Below are positions 49,366-58,319 of a stretch of DNA of 64,000 nt, in pieces. A program made the position numbers and the translations under genes. This DNA is from DAHUYF01 sp035553515 (lineage in GTDB: Bacteria > Pseudomonadota > Alphaproteobacteria > ATCC43930 > CGMCC-115725): the NCBI GenBank assembly GCA_035553515.1, contig DATNDG010000052.1, positions 1 to 64,000 of the forward strand. The letters run 5' to 3'. A model generated the notes under the pieces. That model saw only the letters and a program-made list of their open reading frames with translations, did no database searches and was not told the origin of the DNA. Each line of letters opens with the position of its first letter. Positions within the stretch are counted from its first letter, which is position 1.

Positions 49366-50715
49366 CTACTCCCCCGCGAACGGGTTCTTGCCCTTGCGCA
49401 GCATCATGCGGATCGGCACGCCCGGCAGATCGAAATCCTCGCGCAGCAGGTTGACGAGGTAGCGCCGATAGGTTTCCGGCAGATCGCCGGGCTTGGAGGC
49501 GAAGAGCGCGAAGGTCGGCGGGCGGATATTCGCTTGCGCCATATAACGCAGCTTGAGGCGGCGGCCGGAGACCAGCGGCGGCGGATGGCGATCCTGCACC
49601 CGGACGAGCCAGCGATTGAGCCGCGGCGTCGATATGCGGCGGTTCCACGCTTCATGCGTTTCGATCACCGCCGGCATCAGCCTGGCGAGGCCGGCGCCGC
49701 TCAGCGCCGAAAGCGTCACGAGGCGCACGCCCTGAAGCTGCGGCAACGAGGTTTCGAGCCGGTCCTTGACGCGGCGCAGCGCTGCCTGCCGATCTTCGAC
49801 CAGATCCCATTTGTTGACCGCGAGCACGAGCGCACGGCCCTCCTCCTCGACCATCTCGGCGATGGTCAGGTCCTGCTTCTCGAGCCCTTGCATCGCGTCG
49901 AGCACCAGCACCACGACTTCGGCGAAGCGGATCGCGCGCAGTGTTTCGGCCACAGAGAGCTTCTCGAGCTTCTCCTCCACTTTCGGCCGCCGCCGCAAAC
50001 CGGCCGTATCGATGAGCCGCACCTTGCGTCCGCGCCATTGCCAGAGCGTGGCGATCGCGTCGCGTGTGATTCCCGCCTCGGGCCCGGTGAGCACCCGCTC
50101 CTCGCCGAGCAGGCGGTTGACCAGCGTCGACTTGCCGACATTGGGCCGGCCGATGATGGCGAGCTGCAGCGGCCGGTCCTCCCCGGCTTCGCCCGGCCCT
50201 TCGCTCACCGCTGTCTCCGGCGCCGCGGCGAAGGGACTGAGCGCTGCGAAGAGCTCGGCCATGCCTTCGCCATGCTCGGCCGAGATCGCGACCGGCTCGC
50301 CCAGGCCGAGCTCGAAGGCATCGAGCAGCCCGCTTTCGCCCGCCCGCCCCTCGGCTTTGTTTGCGACCAGGACGACCGGCGCTTTGCCGCGCCGCAGCCC
50401 ATCGGCGAAATGCCGATCGAGCGGCGTCACCCCTGTCCGCGCATCGATGAGGAAGAGCGCAACGTCGGCACCGGCTAGGGCGCGCGCCGTCTGCTCCTGC
50501 ATGCGAGCGCCGAGGCTGCCGGATGCAGCCTCATCGAGCCCCGCCGTGTCGATGACGCGAAAGCGCAGATCGCCCAGCGCCGCCTCGCCCTCGCGCCGGT
50601 CGCGCGTCACGCCCGGCGTGTCGTCGACCAGCGCCAGGCGATGACCGACGAGGCGGTTGAACAGCGTCGATTTGCCGACATTGGGCCGTCCGATGATGGT
50701 GACCGTCAATCCCAT
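49366..50715 (-). CDS. der: Ribosome biogenesis GTPase Der (EngA)
   Basis: A 449-residue protein with two tandem GTPase domains and a KH-like C-terminal domain, needed for 50S assembly. P-loops GRPNVGKST occur near residues 9-17 and again near 188-196. The DTAGLDE and DTAGLRRRPKVEEKLEK switch II blocks and NKWDLVED are visible. It lies 16 nt after bamB, an order (yfgM-bamB-der) that is conserved from E. coli to alphaproteobacteria. Confidence 0.96.
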   Translation of the reverse strand: MGLTVTIIGRPNVGKSTLFNRLVGHRLALVDDTPGVTRDRREGEAALGDLRFRVIDTAGLDEAASGSLGARMQEQTARALAGADVALFLIDARTGVTPLDRHFADGLRRGKAPVVLVANKAEGRAGESGLLDAFELGLGEPVAISAEHGEGMAELFAALSPFAAAPETAVSEGPGEAGEDRPLQLAIIGRPNVGKSTLVNRLLGEERVLTGPEAGITRDAIATLWQWRGRKVRLIDTAGLRRRPKVEEKLEKLSVAETLRAIRFAEVVVLVLDAMQGLEKQDLTIAEMVEEEGRALVLAVNKWDLVEDRQAALRRVKDRLETSLPQLQGVRLVTLSALSGAGLARLMPAVIETHEAWNRRISTPRLNRWLVRVQDRHPPPLVSGRRLKLRYMAQANIRPPTFALFASKPGDLPETYRRYLVNLLREDFDLPGVPIRMMLRKGKNPFAGE

Positions 50716-50731
50716 CGCCCCTCCGGCGCGC

Positions 50732-52069
50732 TCACTTGAGCGCGATGAGATCGGCCTCGTCGGTCAGCACATAGAGCACGTCATTGGCGACCACGGGATC
50801 GAGGAAGACGCCATCGGGGAACTCGACGTGGCCAAGCGCCTTGCCGGTATAGGGCGAGACCGAGATCGCGTCGCCGTTCGAGGAAACGACGATGAGCCGG
50901 TCGCCGGCCAGCACGGGACCGGCCCAGCGCACGGGATCGACGCGCTTATCCGGATCCGCGTAACGCGGCAACTCGATCGACCAGCGCACGCGTCCGTCCG
51001 AGCGCATGAGGCAGAGCAGGTCGTAGTCGTTGGCGAGAAGATAGAGAAAGTCGCCGGCCACCCAAGGCCCATGCGTGCCGCCGACCTCCTGCTCCCAGAC
51101 GCGGTCACCGGTGCGCAGATCGATCGCCACCACAAGCCCGGCATGGCTCACGGCGTAGACGCGGCCGCGATCGATCACCGGGCGGCCGCGGATATCGGCG
51201 AGAGTCGAGAGCGCGCCGAGTGGCCGTGCAGTGGCCAGATTGTCGGTCCAGAGCGGGCGGCCGTTCTCGGCGCGCAGCGCGTAGAGCTCGCCGGAGCTGT
51301 ATGGCACGACGACGATGTCGCCCTCGACCGCGGGGCTCGCTGCACCGAGCAGCCCGGCAGTCTCCGGCAGCCCGTTATGCGTCCACAGCCGATGGCCGTC
51401 GTCGGCCGACAGCACGTCGAGCTCGTTCTCGACGGTCACGGCGAAAACGCGCCCATCGGCCACGGTCGGCGCACCGCGCATCGGCGCGCTGACCTGCTGG
51501 CGCCAGATCTCTCGGCCGGTGGCGGCATCGAGCGCCAGCACCTGCGCATAGCCGGTGGTGACGTAGATCCGGTCACCCGCGGCGGCGATGCCGCCGCCAT
51601 AGGCGTGCGCGAGAGCGCTATCCGGCTTCACGTCGTTGCGCCACAACTCGCTTCCGGTCTTTGCATCGAGCGCCATCACCACGTCCTGCGCGTCGAGCGC
51701 AAAGATGCGCCCGGCCTCGACCACCGGCTGCGACAGCACGGCGCCATAGCGCGATTGGCCGGCGCCGATGCTCGTTCGCCATTCGCGATGGAGCGGGCCG
51801 TCGAGCGCCAGGTGCTGCATCGCATGCGTGGGGTATCCGCCGGACTGCGGCCAGTCGGCGTTGAGCACCGGCTTCGGCAGGCTTACCGGAAGCTTGAGGA
51901 GGGCCGGATCCGGCTCGAGCGTCCGATCGAGCGTGAGCACCGAGACACGCTCGCCCTTGAGCTTCTCTTTAGCAGTATCGGCGAAAATGTCGCTGAACCA
52001 GCTGCACCCGGCGACCGTCAGCAGCAGCCCCGCGGCGGTGAGACGCGCCAGAACCCGAACCGCAGTCAA
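50732..52069 (-). CDS. bamB: Outer membrane protein assembly factor BamB
   Basis: A 445-residue lipoprotein of the Bam complex. The lipobox is LLTVAGC|SW (Cys about residue 20). The rest is an eight-bladed PQQ-type beta-propeller with repeats such as IFALDAQDVVMALDAKTGSELW and VYAVSHAGLVVAIDLRTGDRVW. The start is a TTG at 52069, 4 nt after the upstream stop, with GGAG just before it; no ATG precedes the signal peptide. It is positioned between the TPR gene and der. Confidence 0.9.
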   Translation of the reverse strand: MTAVRVLARLTAAGLLLTVAGCSWFSDIFADTAKEKLKGERVSVLTLDRTLEPDPALLKLPVSLPKPVLNADWPQSGGYPTHAMQHLALDGPLHREWRTSIGAGQSRYGAVLSQPVVEAGRIFALDAQDVVMALDAKTGSELWRNDVKPDSALAHAYGGGIAAAGDRIYVTTGYAQVLALDAATGREIWRQQVSAPMRGAPTVADGRVFAVTVENELDVLSADDGHRLWTHNGLPETAGLLGAASPAVEGDIVVVPYSSGELYALRAENGRPLWTDNLATARPLGALSTLADIRGRPVIDRGRVYAVSHAGLVVAIDLRTGDRVWEQEVGGTHGPWVAGDFLYLLANDYDLLCLMRSDGRVRWSIELPRYADPDKRVDPVRWAGPVLAGDRLIVVSSNGDAISVSPYTGKALGHVEFPDGVFLDPVVANDVLYVLTDEADLIALK

Positions 52070-52073
52070 GGCT

Positions 52074-52718
52074 TCACTCCGCGAGCGCCGCGACCATCTC
52101 GGCCGCCCGCGCGCGCAGATCCTGCGGCGCCGCCAGATCGTCGGCCACGCGCTGATAGGTCGCCCGCGCCGCGGCCTTGTCGCCGCTCTTGAGTTCGGCA
52201 AGCGCGGTGAGTTCCAGGGCGGTCGGGTGCCATGGGCTTGTCGTCGACGTCAGCGGCGCAATCTGCTCGATGATCGCCTTGGGGTCACCGCTCTTGAGCT
52301 CGTACTCGGCGGCCAGCAGCTTCGCCACGTCGCGATACATGCCATCGACCGAGCCGTCCGCCGCCAGCGCCCTATAGAGCGCGACCGCGCCGGGGATGTC
52401 GCCGGCACGTGCTTTGAGCGCCGCTTCCTCGAAACGCGCCAAGATGGCGTGGCCGCCGCCCGCCTGTCGGGCGATGATCGAGAAGGCGTCAGCCGCGTCC
52501 TTGTCCTTGCCCTGGCGCGCCAGATCGAGTGCGGTCAGGTAGCGCGCGCCTTCGGCCTCGCGCTGGCTCTGCTGATAGCGGCGCCACTGGACGACCCCCG
52601 CCGTGGCGAGCACGAGCACGATCGCGGCAACGATCACGTACTTACCGTAGCGCGTCCAGAGCTTGGCGAAATTTTCCCGCCTCAGCTCCTCGTCGATTTC
52701 ATGGAAAATGTCGCTCAC
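52074..52718 (-). CDS. YfgM-like tetratricopeptide (TPR_21) membrane protein
   Basis: A 214-residue protein with one N-terminal helix (about residues 28-47, YVIVAAIVLVLATAGVVQW) and a periplasmic helical repeat region. SDIFHEIDEELRRENFAKLW at the N-terminus is typical of alphaproteobacterial YfgM-like proteins, which are SecYEG- and Bam-linked chaperone ancillary factors in E. coli. The start is GTG at 52718. It is the first gene of the yfgM-bamB-der operon and divergent from DUF2794. Confidence 0.85.
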   Translation of the reverse strand: MSDIFHEIDEELRRENFAKLWTRYGKYVIVAAIVLVLATAGVVQWRRYQQSQREAEGARYLTALDLARQGKDKDAADAFSIIARQAGGGHAILARFEEAALKARAGDIPGAVALYRALAADGSVDGMYRDVAKLLAAEYELKSGDPKAIIEQIAPLTSTTSPWHPTALELTALAELKSGDKAAARATYQRVADDLAAPQDLRARAAEMVAALAE

Positions 52719-52874
52719 AAACTGCTCCAACCCGCGCCGGGCGGGCGCCACCATAGCGTTTCGGCCACGGGGAGGCAAACCGGGACGCCCGGGTTTGCTG
52801 CTGGACCTGCGCCCTGAAATGAGGAAAACTGCTTATTGTGGCGATCCCATGACGAGCTTCTTCCGCGGCGGCCG

Positions 52875-53234
52875 ATGGCGACACTCTTTCGTCTGAACGA
52901 TTACCGGCGCGGACACAAGACAGTCTTCTTCACACGCCCCGAGCTCAAGCAGCTGCTGTCGCTCTACAGCCGCCAGGTCGCACGCGGCGAATGGCGGGAT
53001 TATGCGATCGATCAGCGCGAGGGCGCCGCGCTGTTCTCGGTCTTCCGCCACACCCACGAGAGCGCCCTCTATACCGTCGTCAAAACCGCCTCGGGCGGCG
53101 GCCGCCTGGGCGAGTTCGCGGTGCTAAGCGGCCGACAGCGTCTCGCCGGCGGCAAGCTCCCCGAAGTGCTGGCCACTCTGCAGCGCAGCCTGCGGCGCGG
53201 CTCCTCGATGCTGGACGGCGGAAGCGTCGGCTGA
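52875..53234 (+). CDS. DUF2794 domain-containing protein
   Basis: A 119-residue protein of a family largely confined to alphaproteobacteria. The block FFTRPELKQLLSLYSRQVARGEWRDYAID followed by ALFSVFRHTHESALYTVVK is the family core. No function is established. The ATG at 52875 gives MATLFRLNDYRRGHKTVFF; an open TTG start 13 codons upstream is less likely. It is divergent from the YfgM-like gene. Confidence 0.88.
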   Translation: MATLFRLNDYRRGHKTVFFTRPELKQLLSLYSRQVARGEWRDYAIDQREGAALFSVFRHTHESALYTVVKTASGGGRLGEFAVLSGRQRLAGGKLPEVLATLQRSLRRGSSMLDGGSVG

Positions 53235-53305
53235 AGGCAACCTTCCATCTGACGGCGCAGGGCCGCGCAGTAGAGCGCCGCGCGAAGCCGGCGCGCGAGG
53301 GTTTC

Positions 53306-53329
53306 GTCGGGAGTGCTACCGCTCCCGAC
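53306..53329. terminator. 8-bp stem hairpin downstream of DUF2794
   Basis: GTCGGGAG-TGCTACCG-CTCCCGAC is a perfect 8-bp inverted repeat about 70 bp after the DUF2794 stop and 44 bp before the glycine-rich gene. It could end the DUF2794 transcript or be a stem in the leader of the next gene. No T-run follows. Confidence 0.4.
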
Positions 53330-53373
53330 CCTGTTGGCCGAGGGTGGACAGCATCCTCGGAGGAAGGAACCCC

Positions 53374-53736
53374 ATGAAGTCAGTTCTCCCGGTCGCAGCG
53401 ATTCTAGCCCTTCTCGCCGGCGGCACGGCGTTGGCTCAACAATCGACGACCAACGGCCAGGGCGAAAGCGGAACGACCATGGCCCCGCCCAGCAACTCGA
53501 CGGGCTCGAGCTCGACCACGCCAGGCGCCAATTCCACCACGCCAGGCGCGAACTCCACAGAGGGCAGCGGCAGCACCATGGCGCCGCAATCGCCGGGCGG
53601 CGACGCGGGCGGTACCGGGACGGGTGGCGCCGCGGGCGGTGCCGGTGCGGGTGGTACCGGTGGGGGAGGCGCAGGCGCAGCTGGCGGCGCGGGCACAGGG
53701 GCCGGCGGCGCGAGCGGTGCCGGCGGCAGCAAGTAA
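53374..53736 (+). CDS. Glycine/serine/threonine-rich secreted low-complexity protein
   Basis: A 120-residue protein with a signal peptide (residues 1-21, AILALLAGGTALAQ). The first part of the mature chain is Ser/Thr-rich with a repeat (TTPGANSTTPGANST); the second half is almost pure Gly/Ala (GGAGAGGTGGGGAGAAG). There is no known domain. GGAGGAAGG precedes the ATG, so it is probably real and expressed. Low-complexity chains of this type may be extracellular or surface-coating; the function is unknown. Its codons are strongly GC-rich. Confidence 0.65.
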   Translation: MKSVLPVAAILALLAGGTALAQQSTTNGQGESGTTMAPPSNSTGSSSTTPGANSTTPGANSTEGSGSTMAPQSPGGDAGGTGTGGAAGGAGAGGTGGGGAGAAGGAGTGAGGASGAGGSK

Positions 53737-53772
53737 TCCCGACTGCGAGCTCAGGTAATCCCGACTGCGAGC
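53733..53772. repeat. 18-bp direct repeat, 22-bp period
   Basis: GTAATCCCGACTGCGAGC occurs at 53733-53750 and exactly again at 53755-53772. The first copy includes the stop codon of the glycine-rich gene, so the duplication probably arose by slippage at the gene's end. It precedes the hairpin at 53777-53807. Confidence 0.8.
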
Positions 53773-53776
53773 AAGG

Positions 53777-53807
53777 ACCGCGCGGGGGGCTTCGGCCACC
53801 GCGCGGT
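53777..53807. terminator. Strong hairpin between convergent genes
   Basis: ACCGCGCGG (53777-53785) and CCGCGCGGT (53799-53807) form a perfect 9-bp stem; the inner part GGC-TTCG-GCC adds pairs around a stable tetraloop. It lies between the convergent glycine-rich and amidase genes and could end transcripts from both sides, although there is no T-run. Confidence 0.5.
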
Positions 53808-53817
53808 TCGCCGCGCC

Positions 53818-55182
53818 CTAGCTTTGGCGCTCGCGCTCGATCACCGCTTCGACGGCTGATCCCAGCGCGAGCAATCGGCGGTCGGCGTTCTGGCTTCCGA
53901 CCAGCATCAGCCCCACCGGCGCGCTGCCCGGCCGCTGGATCGGCAGGGTCAGCGCGCAGCCATCGAGGAAATTGACGATGGCGGTGTTGCGGAGAATGCG
54001 CCCGTTGAGCCGCCAGAACTCTTCCTCGCGCTCGAAGGCGGCGATTTCGGGCGCGACGAGCGGCAGCGTCGGCATGATGAGCGCATCGAGATCCGCCGTC
54101 CGCTGCGCCACTGCAGCGATGAATTCACCACGGCGGCGGCTAAGCGTCACATATTCAGCGGCGCTCATCGAGCGCCCGCGCTCGATGCGTAGCCGCACGC
54201 GTGCATCGTAATCCTGGCCGCGGCGCGCCAGCAGTCGCTCGTGCCAGGCATAGGCCTCCGGCGGCGAGAAGCCGCCCTTTGCATTGATCGACGGATAGTC
54301 GGCAAGTTCGGCGAGCGGCAGTTCGACGATGCGCGCACCGGCACGCGAGAGCGCGGAGCAGGCGCGCTCGAAGGCGGCGGCCACCTCGGCATCGAGATCG
54401 TCCAGCACCAGGGTGCGTGGGAGGCCCAGTCTCATCCCGGCGATAGCGGCCGCAGGCGGCGCGACGGCGGGCTCACCGGCCATGACCGCGTCGGTCACCG
54501 CGCAGCATGCGACGCTACGCCCGAGCGGCCCGACCGAATCGAGCGTGGTCGAGAGCGGTGTTGCCCCGTCGCGCGGCACGCGGCGCTGCGTCGGCTTGAA
54601 GCCCGCCGTGCCGCAGAATGCCGCCGGAATGCGCACCGAGCCGCCGGTATCGGTGCCGATCGCTACGACGGACATCCCATCCGTGATCGAAACCGGCGCA
54701 CCCGACGACGACCCGCCCGGTATCCGCTTGCGATCAAAGGGGTTTCCCGGCGTGCCGTAATGCGGATTGATGCCGACGCCGGAGAAGGCGAATTCGGTCA
54801 TATTGGTGCGGCCGACGAGAACAGCGCCCGCGGCGCGCAGCCGGGCCACGATCGGCGCGTCGGCAGCCGCCGGCGGCGCATCGTCGAGCGCGCGCGATCC
54901 CGCCAGGGTGCGTTCCCCGGCGACGTCGAAGAGGTCCTTGATCGATACCGGCAATCCGGCAAGCGGCGAGGCCACGTATCCGGCGTTGCGCAACCGATCC
55001 TGCGCATCGGCAGCGGCGCGGGCGTTCTCGGCATAGACGCGCAGGAAGCAGCGCCGCCCCTCGCCCGCCGGATCGGCGATCCGGTCGAGCGCCGCCTCGA
55101 CAAGCTCGCGGCTCGTGGTTTTGCCGGAGGCGAGTGCCGCGGCAAGGCTGGCAACAGTAGGAACGGCGGACGGGGTGGACAT
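53818..55182 (-). CDS. Amidase (amidase signature family)
   Basis: A 454-residue hydrolase of the GatA/amidase family. The Ser-Ser-Lys triad is visible: Lys in GLPVSIKDLFDVAG, Ser in RIPGGSSSGAPVSI and the nucleophile Ser in GTDTGGSVRIPAAFCG. PLAGLPVSIKDLFD and IVARLRAAGAVLVGRTNMTEF are standard. No gatB or gatC is adjacent, so a catabolic amide substrate is more likely than tRNA amidation. It is divergent from the sugar cassette. Confidence 0.9.
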   Translation of the reverse strand: MSTPSAVPTVASLAAALASGKTTSRELVEAALDRIADPAGEGRRCFLRVYAENARAAADAQDRLRNAGYVASPLAGLPVSIKDLFDVAGERTLAGSRALDDAPPAAADAPIVARLRAAGAVLVGRTNMTEFAFSGVGINPHYGTPGNPFDRKRIPGGSSSGAPVSITDGMSVVAIGTDTGGSVRIPAAFCGTAGFKPTQRRVPRDGATPLSTTLDSVGPLGRSVACCAVTDAVMAGEPAVAPPAAAIAGMRLGLPRTLVLDDLDAEVAAAFERACSALSRAGARIVELPLAELADYPSINAKGGFSPPEAYAWHERLLARRGQDYDARVRLRIERGRSMSAAEYVTLSRRRGEFIAAVAQRTADLDALIMPTLPLVAPEIAAFEREEEFWRLNGRILRNTAIVNFLDGCALTLPIQRPGSAPVGLMLVGSQNADRRLLALGSAVEAVIERERQS

Positions 55183-55388
55183 CGAAGATCCTCAGGCGGC
55201 TCGGTGGCGGGAGTTGGAGGAGACTACGCGCGGCCGCGGCAGGCAACCGGAAAACCGCAGGGGGCGCCCTCCCCGCTTCTCCCGCGGACGGCGAAATTTC
55301 CCCTCCCGCGGAACAATCTGTGGACAAGGGCGTTCCCTTCCGCGCGACGCTCCCGGGCCCGTTGCGGCTCTCCCTGGAAAGGAAATGA

Positions 55389-56747
55389 ATGGCGCTCGAT
55401 CTGCCGCTCGTCGTCCCGTTCCGCGAGAAAGGCGGGGCCGCCGGACCGCTCGAAGCCGCCCCCACCTCCCCACCCGAACCGAACGCCGACGCATCGATGT
55501 CTCCGACCGCCGCCCGCACGCCTGCCGGCTGCCGCTTCTGTGGCGGCGCGCTGCATGATTTCGTCGATCTCGGCATGTCGCCGCTCTGCGAGAGCTTTCT
55601 GGCGACCGACGAGCTCGACCGGATGGAGCCGTTCTACCCGCTCAAGGTGATGGTCTGCGGCGAGTGCCTCCTGGCGCAGGTACAGGAATACGTCGCCCCG
55701 GAGCACATCTTTCGGGAGTACGCCTATTTCTCCTCCTTCTCCCGCGCCTGGCTGGACCACGCCCGGCAGTACTGCGAGATGGCCGCGGAGCGCTTCCGCT
55801 TGGGCCACGGCAGCCGGATCGTCGAGCTGGCGAGCAATGACGGCTACCTGCTGCAATTCTTCGTCGCCAAGGGCTACGAGGTGCTGGGTATCGATCCCGC
55901 CGAGAACGTCGCCGAGGCGGCCGAGGCGAAGGGGGTACGCACACTCGCGCGCTTCTTCGATCGCGAGCTGGCGGGCGAGCTCGCGCGCGCCGGCACGCTC
56001 GCTGACCTCGTCATCGGCAACAACGTGCTGGCGCAGGTGCCCGACATCAACGGCTTCCTCGCCGGCGTGCCCACCATCTTGAAGCCGCGCGGCGTCGCGA
56101 CCTTCGAATTCCCGCATCTGCTCCGGCTGATCGAAGGCAATCAGTTCGACACGATCTATCACGAGCATTTCTCGTATTTCTCGCTGATGACGGCCGAGCG
56201 CATTCTCACCGCGCAGGGTCTCAGGGTGTTCGACGTCGAGGAGCTGTGGACCCATGGCGGATCGCTCAGGCTCTATGTCTGTCACGCCGACAATGCGGCG
56301 CAGCCGACGCTGCCCTCGGTTGCCGCGCTCGTCGAGCGCGAGCACCGCGCCGGCTTGCGCGAGCTTTCGACCTATGCCGCCTTCGAGGAGCGGGTACGCG
56401 AGACCAAGCGCGGCCTCCTCGATTTCCTGATCGACGCCAAGCGCGCCGGCAAGCGGATCGTCGGCTACGGCGCGCCTGGGAAGGGCAACACGCTGCTCAA
56501 CTACTGCGGCATCCGCGCCGATTTCGTCGACTACACCGTCGACCGCAATCCCTACAAGCACGGCAGGTATCTGCCCGGGACGCACATTCCGGTGCTGCCG
56601 CCCGAGCGCATCGCCGAGACGCGCCCGGACTATCTGCTGATCCTGCCGTGGAACCTGAAGGACGAGATCATGGCGCAGATGGCCTTCATCCGCGAGTGGG
56701 GCGGCAAGTTCGTCGTGCCCATCCCGGAGACGACCGTTTACGCGTGA
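55389..56747 (+). CDS. Sugar C-methyltransferase (class I, TylC3/NovU type)
   Basis: A 452-residue three-domain enzyme of the NDP-sugar C-methyltransferase family. The N-terminal zinc-binding domain has Cys48/Cys51 (GCRFCGG) and Cys90/Cys93 (VCGECLL). The SAM domain has RIVELASNDGYLLQFF at about 142-157. The C-terminal domain has KRIVGYGAPGKGNTLLNYCG near residue 356. Such enzymes add a C-methyl to 4-keto sugars, but broader members act on other ligands. AAAGGAA precedes the ATG. The first ~36 residues are disordered-looking, and an ATG at 55497 is an alternative start. It heads a three-gene cassette. Confidence 0.85.
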   Translation: MALDLPLVVPFREKGGAAGPLEAAPTSPPEPNADASMSPTAARTPAGCRFCGGALHDFVDLGMSPLCESFLATDELDRMEPFYPLKVMVCGECLLAQVQEYVAPEHIFREYAYFSSFSRAWLDHARQYCEMAAERFRLGHGSRIVELASNDGYLLQFFVAKGYEVLGIDPAENVAEAAEAKGVRTLARFFDRELAGELARAGTLADLVIGNNVLAQVPDINGFLAGVPTILKPRGVATFEFPHLLRLIEGNQFDTIYHEHFSYFSLMTAERILTAQGLRVFDVEELWTHGGSLRLYVCHADNAAQPTLPSVAALVEREHRAGLRELSTYAAFEERVRETKRGLLDFLIDAKRAGKRIVGYGAPGKGNTLLNYCGIRADFVDYTVDRNPYKHGRYLPGTHIPVLPPERIAETRPDYLLILPWNLKDEIMAQMAFIREWGGKFVVPIPETTVYA

Positions 56748-56781
56748 TGCGTAGGCCTGTGGCAAGGCAAGCGAGGTAGTC

Positions 56782-57645
56782 ATGCGGGTGGTGTTGTTTT
56801 GCGGCGGCCTCGGTATGCGGCTGCGCGACTATTCCGACACGATCCCGAAGCCGATGGTGCAGATCGGCTATCGGCCGCTGATCTGGTGGGTGATGAAGTA
56901 CTACGCGCATTTCGGTCATCGCGATTTCATCCTCTGTCTCGGCTACAAGGGCGACGTCATCAAGGACTATTTCCTCAACTACAACGAATGCCGCTCCAAC
57001 GATTTCGTCCTGTCCCAGGGCGGCCGGCACATAGACCTGCTGCAGAAAGACATCGAGGACTGGAGCATCACCTTCGTCGATACCGGCATCAACGCCAATA
57101 TCGGCGAGCGGCTGATGGCGGTGCAGCCTTTCGTGCGCGACGAGGAGATCTTCCTCGCCAATTACAGCGACGGACTCACCGATTTCACTCTGCCGCCGAT
57201 GATTGAGGACTTCCGGCGCAGCAATCATGTCGCGACGTTCCTCAGCGTCCGCCCCAACAACAGCTTCCATTTCGTCTCGCGCCGGGAGGACGGGATCGTC
57301 ACGTCGATCGACGACGTCATGAGCGCCAATGCCTGGATCAACGGCGGATTTTTCGCGCTTCGCCGCGAGATCTTCGACTACATGCAGGCGGGAGACGAAC
57401 TCGTGGTCGAGCCGTTCCAGCGGCTCATCGGCGAAGGCCGGCTGGCCACGCGCCCCTATGAGGGATTCTGGCGCTGCGTCGATACCTTCAAGGACCTGCA
57501 AGCGCTCGAAAGCCTCTACACGAAAGGCCGCGCGCCCTGGGAGGTGTGGCGTCGCGAGCCGGCCGAGGCACCGCGCCTTTCCGCCTCTTCAAAGCCGGCG
57601 GAACGCGCGCCCACAGCGGCCTGGCACGTGCGCGCCGGGAGCTGA
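56782..57645 (+). CDS. Sugar-1-phosphate nucleotidyltransferase (RfbF-like)
   Basis: A 287-residue nucleotidyltransferase that activates a sugar-1-phosphate. The signature VVLFCGGLGMRLRDYSDTIPKPMVQIG and the second block NYSDGLTDFTLPPMI match glucose-1-phosphate cytidylyltransferase and relatives. The C-terminal ~35 residues are a disordered, Ala/Pro-rich extension. GAGGTA precedes the ATG, 34 nt after the methyltransferase stop. CTP or another NTP could be the donor; the true sugar is unknown. Confidence 0.83.
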   Translation: MRVVLFCGGLGMRLRDYSDTIPKPMVQIGYRPLIWWVMKYYAHFGHRDFILCLGYKGDVIKDYFLNYNECRSNDFVLSQGGRHIDLLQKDIEDWSITFVDTGINANIGERLMAVQPFVRDEEIFLANYSDGLTDFTLPPMIEDFRRSNHVATFLSVRPNNSFHFVSRREDGIVTSIDDVMSANAWINGGFFALRREIFDYMQAGDELVVEPFQRLIGEGRLATRPYEGFWRCVDTFKDLQALESLYTKGRAPWEVWRREPAEAPRLSASSKPAERAPTAAWHVRAGS

Positions 57646-57652
57646 GGCGGCC

Positions 57653-58306
57653 GTGCTCAGCCTCGCTTTCGCCGGGGCGCAGGAGCCGCTCCGCCTGCTC
57701 TGCCTCGGTGCCCATCCGGACGATATCGAGATCGGCTGCGGCGGCACGATCCTGCGGCTCGCCGCCGAGCACAAGAACATGAGCGTTCGCTGGCTGGTGT
57801 TCAGCGGCGACGAGCACCGCCGGCAGGAGGCCGCTGCGGCGGCGCGCTGGTTCCTCGGCGGCCTCGCCGAGGTCGAAATCGAGATCCGCGACTTCCGCGA
57901 CGGGTTCTTTCCCTCCCAACACGCCGCCCTCAAAGAGGAGTTCGAGCGGCTCAAGCGGCAGTATCGCCCGTCGCTTGTGCTGACGCATTGCCGGGACGAC
58001 CTGCACCAGGATCACCGGCTGGTCGCCGAACTCACTTACAACACCTTTCGCGACCATCTCGTCTGGGAATACGAGATCCCGAAATACGACGGCGATCTTG
58101 GCAATCCCAACCTGTTCGTGCCGCTCGGCGCCGAGCATTGCCGGCGCAAGGTCGCGGGGCTGCTGGAGCATTTTCCGAGCCAACGGACACGCGCTTCCTG
58201 GTTCACCGAGGAGACGTTCTTCGCCTTGCTGCGCCTGCGCGGCATCGGCTGCAACGCGCTGTCGGGATATGCAGAAGCGTTCTATTGCCGCAAAGCGGTG
58301 GTCTGA
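57653..58306 (+). CDS. PIG-L family deacetylase
   Basis: A 217-residue Zn-dependent LmbE-like hydrolase that removes N-acetyl groups from sugars or related amides. The metal motif AHPDDIEIGCGG is at residues 20-31, and LTHCRDDLHQDH supplies the rest of the site. The start is GTG at 57653, with GAGG five bases before it. It is 7 nt after the nucleotidyltransferase and ends the cassette. A deacetylated amino sugar destined for LPS or another glycan is a reasonable guess. Confidence 0.87.
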   Translation: MLSLAFAGAQEPLRLLCLGAHPDDIEIGCGGTILRLAAEHKNMSVRWLVFSGDEHRRQEAAAAARWFLGGLAEVEIEIRDFRDGFFPSQHAALKEEFERLKRQYRPSLVLTHCRDDLHQDHRLVAELTYNTFRDHLVWEYEIPKYDGDLGNPNLFVPLGAEHCRRKVAGLLEHFPSQRTRASWFTEETFFALLRLRGIGCNALSGYAEAFYCRKAVV

Positions 58307-58319
58307 CCGGGAGCGTCGC

